Counted from the stretch's first letter, positions 32,944 to 42,467 are shown. The stretch: DNA of 47,955 bases from Gammaproteobacteria bacterium (GCA_026710545.1 JAPOQU010000005.1:1-47955), one strand, 5' to 3'. The notes: a model not told the origin generated them from the letters alone. Numbers and translations: made by a program.

Positions 32944-32985
32944 ATATGTATTTTACATTTAGACGGATAAATGTAAAATACATAT
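32944..32985. promoter_or_regulatory. Large perfect palindrome abutting the ATPase start codon
   Basis: Perfect 18-bp arms (32944-32961 and 32968-32985) flank the loop GACGGA and end exactly at the base before the ATG at 32986. Each arm itself contains a smaller dyad, ATGTATTTTACAT in the left and ATGTAAAATACAT in the right, so two ATGTA-N3-TACAT operators are arranged head to head. It may be a repressor site and, if transcribed, a hairpin next to the start codon. No regulator gene is adjacent. Confidence 0.75.
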
Positions 32986-34134
32986 ATGATTAATCGAAAT
33001 ATCTGGTTAAAGCAGCTTCAGAACGGATGGTCTCGCCGTTCTATCGTGTGGCTATCCGGTGTACGGCGGGTTGGTAAGACGACACTCGCAAGGATGCTGC
33101 CCGATGCAGTCTACCTGAATTGTGACCTGCCCTCCGTGCACAGGACCCTGGAAGCACCGGAGTTGTTTCTCGATAGCCGGGATCCAGACCGGGTATTGAT
33201 TCTTGACGAGGTGCATCGCCTTGATGACCCGAGCAGGTTGCTGAAGATCGCTGCTGATGAATACCCGCACCTGCGGATACTGGCCACAGGCTCCTCCACC
33301 CTGGCGGCAACCCGCAAGTTCCGCGACTCGCTGACCGGGCGCAAACAGGCCATCCATCTCTGTCCGGTGTTGTGGGAAGAGTGCGAAGATTCCTTCGCTG
33401 TTCGCGACCTGGACCGGCGTCTGCTGTGCGGCGGTTTACCCGAAGCATTGCTGGCAGCCGGCAAGAACCCCGACTTTTACAATGAGTGGCTTGACAGCTT
33501 CTACGCCCGGGACATTCTGGAGCTGTTCGGGATTCGTAATCGCCGGGGATTTTTATCCCTGTTCAGGCTCCTGCTGCGCCAGAGCGGCGGGCAATTGGAC
33601 TATAGTCGCCTGTCGAGCCTGAGCGAACAGAGCCGCCCCACGGTCAAATCACACGTTGAAGCCTTGCAGGTCGCCCACGCAGCGTTCCTGTTATCCCCTT
33701 TTCACGGCGGGGGCAAACGCGAAATAGTCAGCCGTCCGAAGTGTTACGCCTTTGACACCGGGTTCGTCACCTTTGAAAAAGGCTGGGACATCATCAGGGA
33801 GGATGATCGCGGACTGCTGTGGGAACACCTGGTACTGGATGCGCTGCGCTTTCAACACGCTGATAAAGACATATTCTACTGGCAGGATAAATCACGCCGC
33901 GAGGTGGATTTTGTGGTCCGGCACACTCGTGACCGGGTAGACGCTATTGAATGCAAGATCAACCCTGACAGGTTCAATACCGTCTCCGTTGAAACATTCC
34001 GATCCATATACCCTCACGGCGAAAACTATATCGCCTCACCCCACCTGAAAAGCGCCTATCGCATACGCCGGAACAACATCGTCTATACCGTGTGTACGGT
34101 CAAGGAGTTAATGCGGCTGCAAAGCTCGGAATAG
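32986..34134 (+). CDS. DUF4143-type AAA ATPase
   Basis: A 382-residue ATPase. Walker A is GVRRVGKTT (25-33) and Walker B is LILDEVHRL (71-79); ILATGSSTLAATRKFRDSLTGR is the sensor 1 region. The C-terminal half carries YWQDKSRREVDFVV and DAIECKI, a PD-(D/E)xK-like fold typical of DUF4143 proteins. Function of these proteins is poorly known. It begins at the edge of an 18-bp-arm palindrome and follows a peptidase relic, so it may be a small mobile cassette. It has no recognisable partner gene. Confidence 0.85.
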   Translation: MINRNIWLKQLQNGWSRRSIVWLSGVRRVGKTTLARMLPDAVYLNCDLPSVHRTLEAPELFLDSRDPDRVLILDEVHRLDDPSRLLKIAADEYPHLRILATGSSTLAATRKFRDSLTGRKQAIHLCPVLWEECEDSFAVRDLDRRLLCGGLPEALLAAGKNPDFYNEWLDSFYARDILELFGIRNRRGFLSLFRLLLRQSGGQLDYSRLSSLSEQSRPTVKSHVEALQVAHAAFLLSPFHGGGKREIVSRPKCYAFDTGFVTFEKGWDIIREDDRGLLWEHLVLDALRFQHADKDIFYWQDKSRREVDFVVRHTRDRVDAIECKINPDRFNTVSVETFRSIYPHGENYIASPHLKSAYRIRRNNIVYTVCTVKELMRLQSSE

Positions 34135-34146
34135 CGCTGTCTGTGC

Positions 34147-36351
34147 TTACAGCTTCCCCAGGAAATAATCGGTCATCCTGGTGAACAGGTGCAGGCGCAC
34201 ATCATCCAGGTCGTGGCGCTGGTTCGGGTAGATCATCATGTCGAACTGTTTGTTGCTGGCGATCAGGGCATCGGCGAGTTGTAACGTGAAGCCATACTTG
34301 ACGTTTTCATCGCCGGTACCGTGGATCAGCAGCAGGTTGCCCTGCAACCGGTCGGCGAAGTTCATCAGGTTTACTTCGTAATAGCCCTGCGGGTTGTTCT
34401 CGAAGGAATCCATCCAGCGTTCCACGCCGTAGGCCTGGTAGCGGTTCAGGTCGATGACCGGCGCAACGCTGACGGCCGTCTTGAACCGATGCGCGCCCTT
34501 GGTCATCAACGCGGCAGCCAGGTAACCGCCGCCGCTCCAGCCCCAGAACCCGAGTCTCTCAACGTCGATGTAAGGCAGTGATTCCAGGTAGTTGACGCCT
34601 TCCAGGTAGTCGAGGACGGCATATTTACCGTAGTGGCCGTAAGTCAGGTTTTTCGCTGCCTTGCCTCTCCCCGCGGTGGTGCGGTTGTCCACGGCGAAGA
34701 TGATATAGCCCTGTTCCGCCATGTAGCGGTGCCAGATATCCTGTTTCGTGTCCGGTTGCCACGGAGAGGTTACCCACCGGTTGACGACTACCTGCGAACC
34801 GGCGTTGCCGTAGCCATGACCTATGACGGGATATTTTTTTCCGGGGTCGAAATCCGGCGGTTTGATCATGTAGCCGTCGATCACTATGCCGTCGCCGGTT
34901 GCTACCTTGATAAATTCCGTCCGGGGCATGGCGTATTTGCCCATTGCCTCGACCTTGCCGGGGTCCAGAACCCGGATCAGATCCCCGCTTGCCCTGCGCA
35001 AGCTCATACTGTGCGGCGTGTTGGCATCCGACCGGGTCTCGATGACCAGTTGCCGGTCCGGCGAGAGCTGCCACTCGTGCCAGCCGGGCGTTTCCGTGAG
35101 CCTTTCGAGTTTCGATCCGTCCAGCCTTACCCGGTACACGTGCCGGTCGATGAACGAGTCCTTCTTTGCGTGGAAATACAGCCAGCCCGCGCGTTCATCC
35201 AGGCCGATGAGCGCCGAGATTTCCCAGTCGCCGTCGGTCAACCGGGTCTCGTTTCCTTCGTAATCGTAGAGGTAAGCATGGCGGTAGCCGCTTTTCTCGG
35301 AGGTCCACACGAAGCGCTCCTGGTTCCTGAACAGCAGCAGGTCATTCGTGACTTCCACCCAGGCGGGGTCCGTGTCCTTGACGATAACCCTGGATTTTCC
35401 CGTCACGGCGTCGGCAAGGAGCAGGTACAGGTTATCGTGATCCCTGGTTTGACGCTGGATGGCGAGGGTATCGGAGGAATTCGTCCAGTTGATCCTGGGG
35501 ATGTAGCCATCGGGGTCGTCACCGGTATCCATCCAGCTTGTCCGGCCGCTGCCCAGGTCGAATACGCCTATCCGCGTGAGCGCCAGACGCTCGCCGGTAT
35601 TCGGGTATTTCAGCGGGCGGACGGTGTTGTACTTGCCCAGTTCATCCACCATGTAAAACACCTTCACGCCGGTCACATCCAGGCGCCAGAACGCGATCTT
35701 TTTCCCGTCCGGCGACCAGGACCAGGCCGGCCCGCGGGAAAACATCCTGCTGCCGTAGTCAAAGATGCCGTTGAATATGTTCGAATCGCCGTCAGTTGTC
35801 ACGGCGCGGGTAGTCCTGTCCTTTAACGCGGTAATGTAGAGGTTGTTTTCCAGCACGTACCCGGCATGTTCACCGTCCGGCGAGAGCTGGACGTGACGCA
35901 GGCCGGGGTTGTTATCGGCGAGCGGCCAGAGTTGAGCCGTAGCAGGTTCATAGATGTAGTGAGGCGCTTCATGCCTGCCGTCCCAGGTCAGGTTAACCGG
36001 GCCTGCCAGCAGGATATACTGACGCTTGGCCGCCCACCGGTAACTGCTCATCCCGACAGGCTCACCCTGGTGCCGGAGCGTGTCTCCCCGGATGATTAAA
36101 CGCGTCTTGCCGCCGCTGACCTCATGCTCATGGATATCCAGCAGGCCAGATTCCGGGTTCTTCCGGGTAAAGGTAAAAAGCCGGCCGCTGCTATGCCACT
36201 GGATGTGCTGCGGCAGGTTATTTTCAAAATCACTGCCGGTAAAAATACTTTCCAGGGTCAGCGCCTGTTTGTTCTGATCCGCAAGACAGGTGGTACTGCC
36301 GAGCATTACCAGGCAACAACAAATCAACGGATGAAAAATCCGGACAGGCAT
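34147..36351 (-). CDS. Dipeptidyl peptidase IV-type serine peptidase (S9 family), exported
   Basis: A 734-residue exopeptidase. The first 24 residues are a signal peptide (FHPLICCCLVMLGSTTCLA). The N-terminal half is the beta-propeller (repeats such as WHSSGRLFTF and WSPDGKKIAFWRLD). The C-terminal hydrolase holds the Ser in GWSGGGY (about S606), the Asp in HGTGDENV (about D681) and the His in NQRHDLDD (about H713). The ATG at 36351 overlaps the yicC stop by one base (TGATG), so the two are translationally coupled. It should release dipeptides in the periplasm. Confidence 0.92.
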   Translation of the reverse strand: MPVRIFHPLICCCLVMLGSTTCLADQNKQALTLESIFTGSDFENNLPQHIQWHSSGRLFTFTRKNPESGLLDIHEHEVSGGKTRLIIRGDTLRHQGEPVGMSSYRWAAKRQYILLAGPVNLTWDGRHEAPHYIYEPATAQLWPLADNNPGLRHVQLSPDGEHAGYVLENNLYITALKDRTTRAVTTDGDSNIFNGIFDYGSRMFSRGPAWSWSPDGKKIAFWRLDVTGVKVFYMVDELGKYNTVRPLKYPNTGERLALTRIGVFDLGSGRTSWMDTGDDPDGYIPRINWTNSSDTLAIQRQTRDHDNLYLLLADAVTGKSRVIVKDTDPAWVEVTNDLLLFRNQERFVWTSEKSGYRHAYLYDYEGNETRLTDGDWEISALIGLDERAGWLYFHAKKDSFIDRHVYRVRLDGSKLERLTETPGWHEWQLSPDRQLVIETRSDANTPHSMSLRRASGDLIRVLDPGKVEAMGKYAMPRTEFIKVATGDGIVIDGYMIKPPDFDPGKKYPVIGHGYGNAGSQVVVNRWVTSPWQPDTKQDIWHRYMAEQGYIIFAVDNRTTAGRGKAAKNLTYGHYGKYAVLDYLEGVNYLESLPYIDVERLGFWGWSGGGYLAAALMTKGAHRFKTAVSVAPVIDLNRYQAYGVERWMDSFENNPQGYYEVNLMNFADRLQGNLLLIHGTGDENVKYGFTLQLADALIASNKQFDMMIYPNQRHDLDDVRLHLFTRMTDYFLGKL

Positions 36352-37208
36352 CACTCGATATTCTGGATCTGCTCACGCATCTGTTCAACCAGCACCTTGA
36401 GTTCGATCGATGCATTACTGGTATCTATGTGGGCTGACTTGGAACCCAGCGTGTTCGCCTCGCGGTTCATTTCCTGCATGAGGAAATCCAGGCGTCTGCC
36501 GACAGGTTCGGTATCCGTCAGGACCCGTTTTACTTCAAGGATGTGGGTTTCCAGGCGGTCCAGTTCTTCCGCCACGTCAAGCTTTTGCGACATTAGCGCG
36601 ATTTCCTGTTCAAGCCTGCCGTTGTCCAGTTCGATACCGATCTCACGTACCCTGGCCACGTGCCTGTCGCTGGTTGAGGTGATAATGTCCGGTATTATCT
36701 CCCTGATCCGGTGAACCTGCTGCAGCGAGAGATCGCAGCGTGTTTCGATCATTTCGCTGATTTTCCCGCCTTCCCTGCGCCGGGTGTCGAGGAGGTCCTC
36801 GAGGGTCTGGTCCAACAGGGCAATAAGGGATTTCCCCAGCTGTTCCAGGTCGGGCGTGTTTTTGTCGATGACACCGGGCCAGCGCAGGATATCCACGGGG
36901 TTTATCGGCGCAGGTCTGGTTACGGGAAGGTCGGCGGATGCCTGGATGATCTTCTCGATGAGTCCGGTATTGACGTTAAAATCGCCGGCAGCCGATTCCG
37001 AGTTAAAGCGCAGGTTGCATTCCACCTTGCCCCGTTTAAGTCTTGCCGAGATACGTTCCCGCACCTCGCCTTCCAGGACGCGCAATTCCTCGGGCAGCCT
37101 GATGGAAATATCAAGATAGCGATGGTTTACCGTGCGGATTTCCCAGACTGCATGGCCCCATTCACCGGTGTCCTCGCGCCGGGCAAAAGCAGTCATGCTG
37201 GCAACCAT
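36351..37208 (-). CDS. yicC: YicC-family endoribonuclease
   Basis: A 285-residue YicC. The family's N-terminus MVASMTAFARREDTGEWGHA and the run EIRTVNHRYLDISIRLPEEL are present, and the C-terminus holds LDRLETHILEVKRVL and LDFLMQEMNREANTLGSKS, the conserved DUF1732 block. YicC proteins are RNases involved in sRNA turnover. The usual neighbour gmk is absent here; instead the gene is divergent from rdgB with a 107-bp gap. Confidence 0.95.
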   Translation of the reverse strand: MVASMTAFARREDTGEWGHAVWEIRTVNHRYLDISIRLPEELRVLEGEVRERISARLKRGKVECNLRFNSESAAGDFNVNTGLIEKIIQASADLPVTRPAPINPVDILRWPGVIDKNTPDLEQLGKSLIALLDQTLEDLLDTRRREGGKISEMIETRCDLSLQQVHRIREIIPDIITSTSDRHVARVREIGIELDNGRLEQEIALMSQKLDVAEELDRLETHILEVKRVLTDTEPVGRRLDFLMQEMNREANTLGSKSAHIDTSNASIELKVLVEQMREQIQNIE

Positions 37209-37315
37209 TCCGTTTCTCCTCAGGTAGCGGATTAAATAATGCTGTTATCATACCATTATTACATCGTTTATCGTTACCAGGACGAAAAAGCTATAATGTC
37301 AGCCTGGCGCCAGTA

Positions 37316-37930
37316 ATGGAGAAGAAAAGAGAAATTGTAGTGGCCAGCGGCAACCCGGGTAAATTGCGGGAATTTGCGCAATTGTTCTCCCCGTACCGGA
37401 TCACGGTATTGCCGCAATCGGCATTCGCAGTGCCTGCCGTTAAGGAGACAGGTTCCAGCTTTGCAGAGAACGCGCTGCTGAAGGCCCGGCACGCGGCGTC
37501 CTATACCCGGCGTCCGGTGATTGCCGATGATTCCGGAATTGAGGTGGACATACTGAACGGTGAGCCGGGGGTCTATTCGGCGCGCTATGCCGGTGAGGGC
37601 GCATCGGATCTTGAAAACCTGCAATTATTGCTGCGCAACATTGCGGCAGCCGGGGTGCGCGACCCCGCGGCCAGGTTTCATTGTGTCATCGCGTATGTGC
37701 GCGGTGGGGACGATGCAGAACCTCTACTCGCGCAAGGGATCTGGGAAGGCTGTATTACCGATAAACCGGCGGGGGAGAACGGATTTGGGTATGATCCGGT
37801 GTTCTACGTGCCGTCCCATGGTTGCACCTCGGCGCAATTGCCGCCGGAGGTCAAGAATGTCATCAGCCACAGGGGGCAGGCCTTGCGCAGACTGGTGGAG
37901 ATAATGAACGAGGTGAAGGCGCTTGAGTAA
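37316..37930 (+). CDS. rdgB: Non-canonical purine NTP pyrophosphatase RdgB/HAM1
   Basis: A 204-residue enzyme that hydrolyses dITP, ITP and XTP to keep damaged purines out of nucleic acids. IVVASGNPGKLREFAQLF is the substrate-binding loop, and IADDSGIEVDILNGEPGVYS with ARYAG is the HAM1 core; GENGFGYDPVFYVP and SHRGQALRRL follow. In many gammaproteobacteria rdgB is next to hemW. Here an RND adaptor and two pumps, with repeats in each spacer, lie between them. Confidence 0.95.
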   Translation: MEKKREIVVASGNPGKLREFAQLFSPYRITVLPQSAFAVPAVKETGSSFAENALLKARHAASYTRRPVIADDSGIEVDILNGEPGVYSARYAGEGASDLENLQLLLRNIAAAGVRDPAARFHCVIAYVRGGDDAEPLLAQGIWEGCITDKPAGENGFGYDPVFYVPSHGCTSAQLPPEVKNVISHRGQALRRLVEIMNEVKALE

Positions 37931-37977
37931 AACCGCAGCAACGTATGCTGTTCATCATAGCGGACATGTTAGTCGTC

Positions 37978-37997
37978 ATACCGGCGCACGCCGGTAT
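37978..37997. repeat. Short palindromic repeat between rdgB and the RND adaptor
   Basis: Arms ATACCGGCG (37978-37986) and CGCCGGTAT (37989-37997) flank CA. With its flanks it encodes the VIPAHAGIQ string that marks a widespread intergenic repeat family. It ends 8 bp before the adaptor's start codon, so the adaptor's leader is made largely of this repeat. Confidence 0.8.
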
Positions 37998-38005
37998 CCA
38001 GTCAA

Positions 38006-39103
38006 ATGATGAGCCGTTTGCGCCCTGTCTCCCTGTTTACCCTGCTGCTCCTGACTGGGTTCGCCCAGGGGCAGGAAAACAGGGCAATACCGGTGAAAAT
38101 CGTACGGCCCGTTGTCGCCCCCGTGTACGAGGAATTGCCTCTTACGGGCAGCGTCACCACGCGGCGGTTGTCGCGGCTTTCCCCGGAGGTGGCCGGCCTG
38201 GTTGCCAGGCTGCACGTGGATGAGGGGGATGAAGTCAGACAGGGAGATGCATTGCTGGAACTGGACCGGGACATTGCGGAAATCGACAGGTCCGGCATTG
38301 TGGCACAGGTCTCGGAGGCGCAGGCAAGATTGAAAGAGTCGCTGCGGCAAAAGGATGAAGCGGCGCAACTGGTGGAGAAAAAACACATACCGCCGACCCG
38401 CTACGAAGCTGCCCTGGCCACGGTCGACATCGATACGGCAGCATTGGAACGCCTGAAAAGGGAACTGCAGCGGCAGGAAGAAATGATCAGGCGGCATACG
38501 ATCAGCGCGCCGTTCGACGGCGTCATTACGCAAAAGCTGGTTGAGCAGGGTGAATGGGTCAGGATCGACACCCCGTTGCTCGAACTGGTGGAGATTGGCT
38601 GGCTGCGGGTGGACGTGCCGGTTCCCCAGTTTTATTTCAACAACGTGCAGCTTGGCACCCCGGCCAGGCTTACCTTCGATGCTTATCCGGACCGGGACTT
38701 CCTCGCCGGGGTCACCATGAAAGTCCCCATGAGCAGCGAGGCGGGCAGGACTTTTCCGGTGAAAATCGACCTGGACAACAGTGAGCGGTTGATCGCCCCG
38801 GGCATGTCGGTACGCGTCGTATTTCAACTCGGCGGGACCGGCGCCGGGGATTCCCTGCTGCTGTCCCAGGACGCGGTCGTCAGGAAGCCGGACGGCAGCG
38901 AATCCGTCTGGGTAATAAAGCCGGATGGAGACGGCATGAAAGCCAGGGAGGTGGATGTCAGCACCGGCCGCGCCTACCGGGAAAATATTGAAATCACCGC
39001 CGGCGACGTACAGGCCGGCGACCGCGTAGTGGTGCGCGGCAATGAGATCCTGCGCCCCGGCCAACTCGTCGAGATCAAGGAAGAACTCCAACTGAACCTG
39101 TGA
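38006..39103 (+). CDS. RND efflux periplasmic adaptor (MFP)
   Basis: A 365-residue membrane fusion protein. The N-terminus is a signal peptide (RPVSLFTLLLLTGFAQGQ). The lipoyl half-motif LSPEVAGLVARLHVDEGDEV is followed by a helical hairpin (QVSEAQARLKESLRQKDEAA to ERLKRELQRQEEMIRRHTI) and the second half-motif SAPFDGVITQKLVEQGEWV, then beta-barrel and membrane-proximal domains. It should bridge the pumps encoded downstream to an outer-membrane channel. No TolC-type channel gene is in the window. Confidence 0.92.
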   Translation: MMSRLRPVSLFTLLLLTGFAQGQENRAIPVKIVRPVVAPVYEELPLTGSVTTRRLSRLSPEVAGLVARLHVDEGDEVRQGDALLELDRDIAEIDRSGIVAQVSEAQARLKESLRQKDEAAQLVEKKHIPPTRYEAALATVDIDTAALERLKRELQRQEEMIRRHTISAPFDGVITQKLVEQGEWVRIDTPLLELVEIGWLRVDVPVPQFYFNNVQLGTPARLTFDAYPDRDFLAGVTMKVPMSSEAGRTFPVKIDLDNSERLIAPGMSVRVVFQLGGTGAGDSLLLSQDAVVRKPDGSESVWVIKPDGDGMKAREVDVSTGRAYRENIEITAGDVQAGDRVVVRGNEILRPGQLVEIKEELQLNL

Positions 39104-39106
39104 TTC

Positions 39107-39239
39107 ATCCGCAGATTACGCAGATATACGCAGATTATAATAAAAGTTTTTGAAACGTGACCCACAGGAAATATCCGGTTGAAACACGGTTTATACAAAA
39201 AATCATCTTCATCTGCGGTAATCTGCGTAATCTGCGGAT
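39107..39239 (+). repeat. 133-bp MITE-like element, copy A
   Basis: It begins ATCCGCAGATTACGCAGAT and ends with the inverted AATCTGCGTAATCTGCGGAT, inside the spacer between the adaptor and the first pump. The internal part is recognisably related to copies B and C but diverged. It has exactly the same length, 133 bp, and is in the same orientation as B. It contains no gene. Confidence 0.85.
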
Positions 39240-39253
39240 AAATTATCAGTCAT

Positions 39254-42200
39254 ATGTTCAGGTTTGCCATTGAGAAGCCGCTGATCATCACGGTGGCGGT
39301 ATTGATCGTCTGCCTGTTCGGCATCCTGGCCATTTTTCGCGTGCCCATCCAGATGATCCCTGATCTCGATGCCAGGGTGGTGACCGTGGTCACTTCATGG
39401 CCAGGGGCGACGCCCCAGGACGTGGAGCAGGAGATCATCATCGAGCAGGAGGAGTACCTGCGCCGGGTCACGGGTCTTGAGCGCATGATCTCCAGGGCTG
39501 TTACCGGGCGCGCAGAGATTGAGCTGGAATTTTCCTACGGCAGCGATATCAACGAGGTCCTGATCCGGGTGAACAATGCCCTGACCCAGGTTCCGGGCTA
39601 CCCGGAAAACGTCGATGAACCGCGCCTGGTGACCAGTACCGTTTCCAATAATCCGTTCCTGTTTTTCCTTACCCGGCCCCTGCCGGGAAACCCGCAGAAC
39701 GTCAATATGGTGGGGATGCGGGATTTTCTTGAAGACCATGTGCGCGTGCAGTTAGAGCGCGTCCCCGGTGTTTCGGATATAAGGATATGGGGCGGGGCGG
39801 AGCGGCAGGTCAAGATCTACGTGGACCCGGCCAGGCTGGCCGAGCGGCAGATCACGCTGTCCGAACTACGCAACGCTATCCGTGCGCGCAACCGGGATGT
39901 GTCCGGAGGCGACCTGGACAGCGGCAAGCGCCGTTACCTGCTCAGGACGATAGGCCGTTTTGAAACCACGGCAGAGATGGAGGACATGGTGGTTGCCTGG
40001 CGCGACGGCGCCTTCGTGCGCCTGCGCGACCTGGGCCATGTTGAACTGTCCCTGTTTGAAATCAAGTCCTATTCCTACGGCCGGGGCACACCCAACATCA
40101 GCATGGGTGTGCGCCGGCAGATTGGATCCAACGTTGTAGAAGTCAAGGAAAACGTCATGGAAAAGGTGGAGCAACTGAATGCCGGCCTGCTGAAAGAGCG
40201 CGGCTTGCACATGGTGCTCAATACCGATGACGTGAGATACGTATCCGCTTCCGTGGTTAATGTCCGCAAAAACCTGCTTATCGGCGCCTTGCTGGCGACC
40301 CTGGTACTGTATCTTTTCCTCAGGACCCCGTCCGCCACCCTCATCGGCGCCATCGGCATCCCCATCTGTACCCTTGCCGCTTTTCTCGGGTTGCTCATCA
40401 GCGGGCGTACAATCAACGTGATCTCCCTGGCCGGCGTCGCCTTCGCCATCGGCATGACCCTGGATAACAGCATCGTCGTGCTGGAGAATATCTACCGGCA
40501 CATGTCCACAGGGAAGCAACGCCGGCGCGCCGCGCTGGACGGGGTTGCCGAGGTGTGGCCGGCATTGCTGGCCTCCACCCTGACAACGGTGTTCGTGTTC
40601 ATTCCGATCATCTTTATCAAGCAGGAGGCCGGCCAGTTGTATTCGGACATTGCCGTTGCCATCTCTGCATCCATCCTGATGTCGCTGCTGGTCGCGACGC
40701 TGGTGGTGCCCACCTTGTGCAGCCGGTTTCTTACCCCCGGCAGAGGCAGCGCTTCCGGCGCCGGCGTGTATACGTTGGGGCAGAGGTTTGGCGGCGCTCT
40801 CATTCGTTTCGTCCATTGGCTGATGGATGGAATTTCGCGCCGTCTGGCGCTGATAGCCGTGGTAGGCGTTATCACCTTGCTCATCTTCGCCTCCATTCCC
40901 AAGGCAGAATACCTGCCTGAGGGTGAGGAGCAGAAGATATTTATCCAGATGTATGCGCCGCCCGGGTACAACATCGACGAGATGCACGATATTTACCGGG
41001 ACATGGATGATTACCTGGTGCCCTACATCGGTGAGGATCCGGAAAAATTTGCCAGGGGTGAAGCGGACCTGCCGGGTCTGAATTACGTGGTCGGCTACGT
41101 GGCCGCCGCACGCAACATGATTCTCGTGGAGTCTACGTCAACAGGCCAGGTAAATGACCTGCTGGAGATCGTCGTGGACAAGATCCGCGAAATACCGGGT
41201 ATCCATGCCTTTGCCTCGCGCGGGTCTATTTTCTCCAGCAACTGGGGAGGTTCAAGGAGCATTAACCTGGAGTTGAGCGGCACCGACCTGGTAGCCCTGT
41301 TCGACGCCGGCCGCAGGGCTTTTGTCAAAGCCCAGTCCGTGTTCGAGAACCCGCAGATCCGTCCGCAACCCTCCAGCCTGGCGATGGGGCAGCCCCTGGT
41401 TGAAATCCATCCCGACTGGGAGCGGGCCAGTGAACTGGGCATGGACGCCGCTGACCTGGGTTACACCATCTGGGCCTTCTCGGACGGTGCGTTCGTGGAC
41501 GAGTTCTTCCTGGGGGACGAGAAGATCGACATGTTCCTGTATTCCGCCTACGGCACCGTTAAACACCCGGAGGATGTCGACAATATCATGTTGTATTCAC
41601 CCGAGGGCGGCATGGTGCCGCTTGGCGCCGTGGCAGAAGTCAGGCAGACCGTGAATACCGAAACCATTCGCCGGGTGGACGGGGAACGGACCATCACGCT
41701 CGGCATTGTCCCGCCGCGCGCGATTCCGCTGGAGCAGGGTGTTGACATGGTCCGGAGCGGCATTATCGAAGAACTGAGGAAAACGGGGCAGGTCGGGGAT
41801 GACATCAACATGACCATCACCGGCGCCAGCGACCTGCTTGAAATTACCCGTAACGCCCTGCAAGGCAACTTTATCGTGGCTGTATTTATCTCCTACCTGC
41901 TGCTGGTCGCCATCTTCTCGCATTGGGGTTACCCGTTGCTGGTGATGACCACCGTCCCTGTCGGCATAGGCGGCGGATTGTTCGGGTTGTGGCTGTTGAA
42001 CGCGGTCGGGGGCAACCTGTCGCTGCTGGGCTTCAACAACATATTTCAGCCCTTTGACGTGATCACCATGCTGGGGTTTGTAATCCTGATCGGCACGGTG
42101 GTGAACAATCCGATCCTGATCATCGACCGCACCATGCGTAACATCAAGAGCAGGGGAATGGCATCGGTGGATGCGGTGCTGGAGAGCACCCGCGCCCGCA

Positions 42201-42430
42201 TCAGGCCGATCATGATTTCCAGCATCACGACCATATTCGGCCTGTCGCCCCTGGTGTTCAACCCGGGCGCGGGCACGGAGTTGTACCGCGGCCTGGGCGC
42301 CATCGTCATGTTCGGCCTGTTGTTCTCGACGCTGATCACGCTGACCTTCATGCCGACCCTGCTGTCGCTGGCGTTGCAGTTCAGGGACTGGATAAGACCG
42401 TCCGCTGATTATGTGAATGAACGAAGATAA
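39254..42430 (+). CDS. RND efflux permease, first copy
   Basis: A 1058-residue inner-membrane proton antiporter of the HAE/AcrB-like superfamily. MFRFAIEKPLIITVAVLIVC starts the first helix, and GMTLDNSIVVLENIYRH in helix 4 has the proton-relay Asp (the second position is Asn, as in many members). A large periplasmic loop follows each of helices 1 and 7. It is similar throughout to the permease at 42631-45807, roughly four in five residues in the N-terminal part I compared. Substrate unknown. It is probably co-transcribed with the adaptor, with a 133-bp repeat in the spacer. Confidence 0.95.
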   Translation: MFRFAIEKPLIITVAVLIVCLFGILAIFRVPIQMIPDLDARVVTVVTSWPGATPQDVEQEIIIEQEEYLRRVTGLERMISRAVTGRAEIELEFSYGSDINEVLIRVNNALTQVPGYPENVDEPRLVTSTVSNNPFLFFLTRPLPGNPQNVNMVGMRDFLEDHVRVQLERVPGVSDIRIWGGAERQVKIYVDPARLAERQITLSELRNAIRARNRDVSGGDLDSGKRRYLLRTIGRFETTAEMEDMVVAWRDGAFVRLRDLGHVELSLFEIKSYSYGRGTPNISMGVRRQIGSNVVEVKENVMEKVEQLNAGLLKERGLHMVLNTDDVRYVSASVVNVRKNLLIGALLATLVLYLFLRTPSATLIGAIGIPICTLAAFLGLLISGRTINVISLAGVAFAIGMTLDNSIVVLENIYRHMSTGKQRRRAALDGVAEVWPALLASTLTTVFVFIPIIFIKQEAGQLYSDIAVAISASILMSLLVATLVVPTLCSRFLTPGRGSASGAGVYTLGQRFGGALIRFVHWLMDGISRRLALIAVVGVITLLIFASIPKAEYLPEGEEQKIFIQMYAPPGYNIDEMHDIYRDMDDYLVPYIGEDPEKFARGEADLPGLNYVVGYVAAARNMILVESTSTGQVNDLLEIVVDKIREIPGIHAFASRGSIFSSNWGGSRSINLELSGTDLVALFDAGRRAFVKAQSVFENPQIRPQPSSLAMGQPLVEIHPDWERASELGMDAADLGYTIWAFSDGAFVDEFFLGDEKIDMFLYSAYGTVKHPEDVDNIMLYSPEGGMVPLGAVAEVRQTVNTETIRRVDGERTITLGIVPPRAIPLEQGVDMVRSGIIEELRKTGQVGDDINMTITGASDLLEITRNALQGNFIVAVFISYLLLVAIFSHWGYPLLVMTTVPVGIGGGLFGLWLLNAVGGNLSLLGFNNIFQPFDVITMLGFVILIGTVVNNPILIIDRTMRNIKSRGMASVDAVLESTRARIRPIMISSITTIFGLSPLVFNPGAGTELYRGLGAIVMFGLLFSTLITLTFMPTLLSLALQFRDWIRPSADYVNERR

Positions 42431-42433
42431 TTT

Positions 42434-42462
42434 ATCCGCAGATTACGCAGATTAGCGCAGAT
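42434..42462 (-). repeat. Truncated end of the 133-bp element
   Basis: 29 bp identical in pattern to the first 29 bp of copy C, lying directly after the first pump gene just as copy C lies after the second. It is then interrupted by a full copy in the opposite orientation (42468-42600). It points to duplication of pump plus flanking element followed by a second insertion or recombination. Confidence 0.7.
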
Positions 42463-42467
42463 GATTC

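Noticed and set aside
37945..38223. A short open frame containing VIPAHAGIQ
   Set aside because: This peptide is the hallmark of a translated intergenic repeat, not of a real gene.
37976..39091. A 371-codon minus-strand frame covering the RND adaptor
   Set aside because: Antisense to a clear adaptor gene with all its motifs; no domain of its own.
39866..40987. A 373-codon minus-strand frame inside the first RND gene
   Set aside because: A shadow of the permease, mirrored by similar frames at the same place in the second copy; composition is not protein-like.
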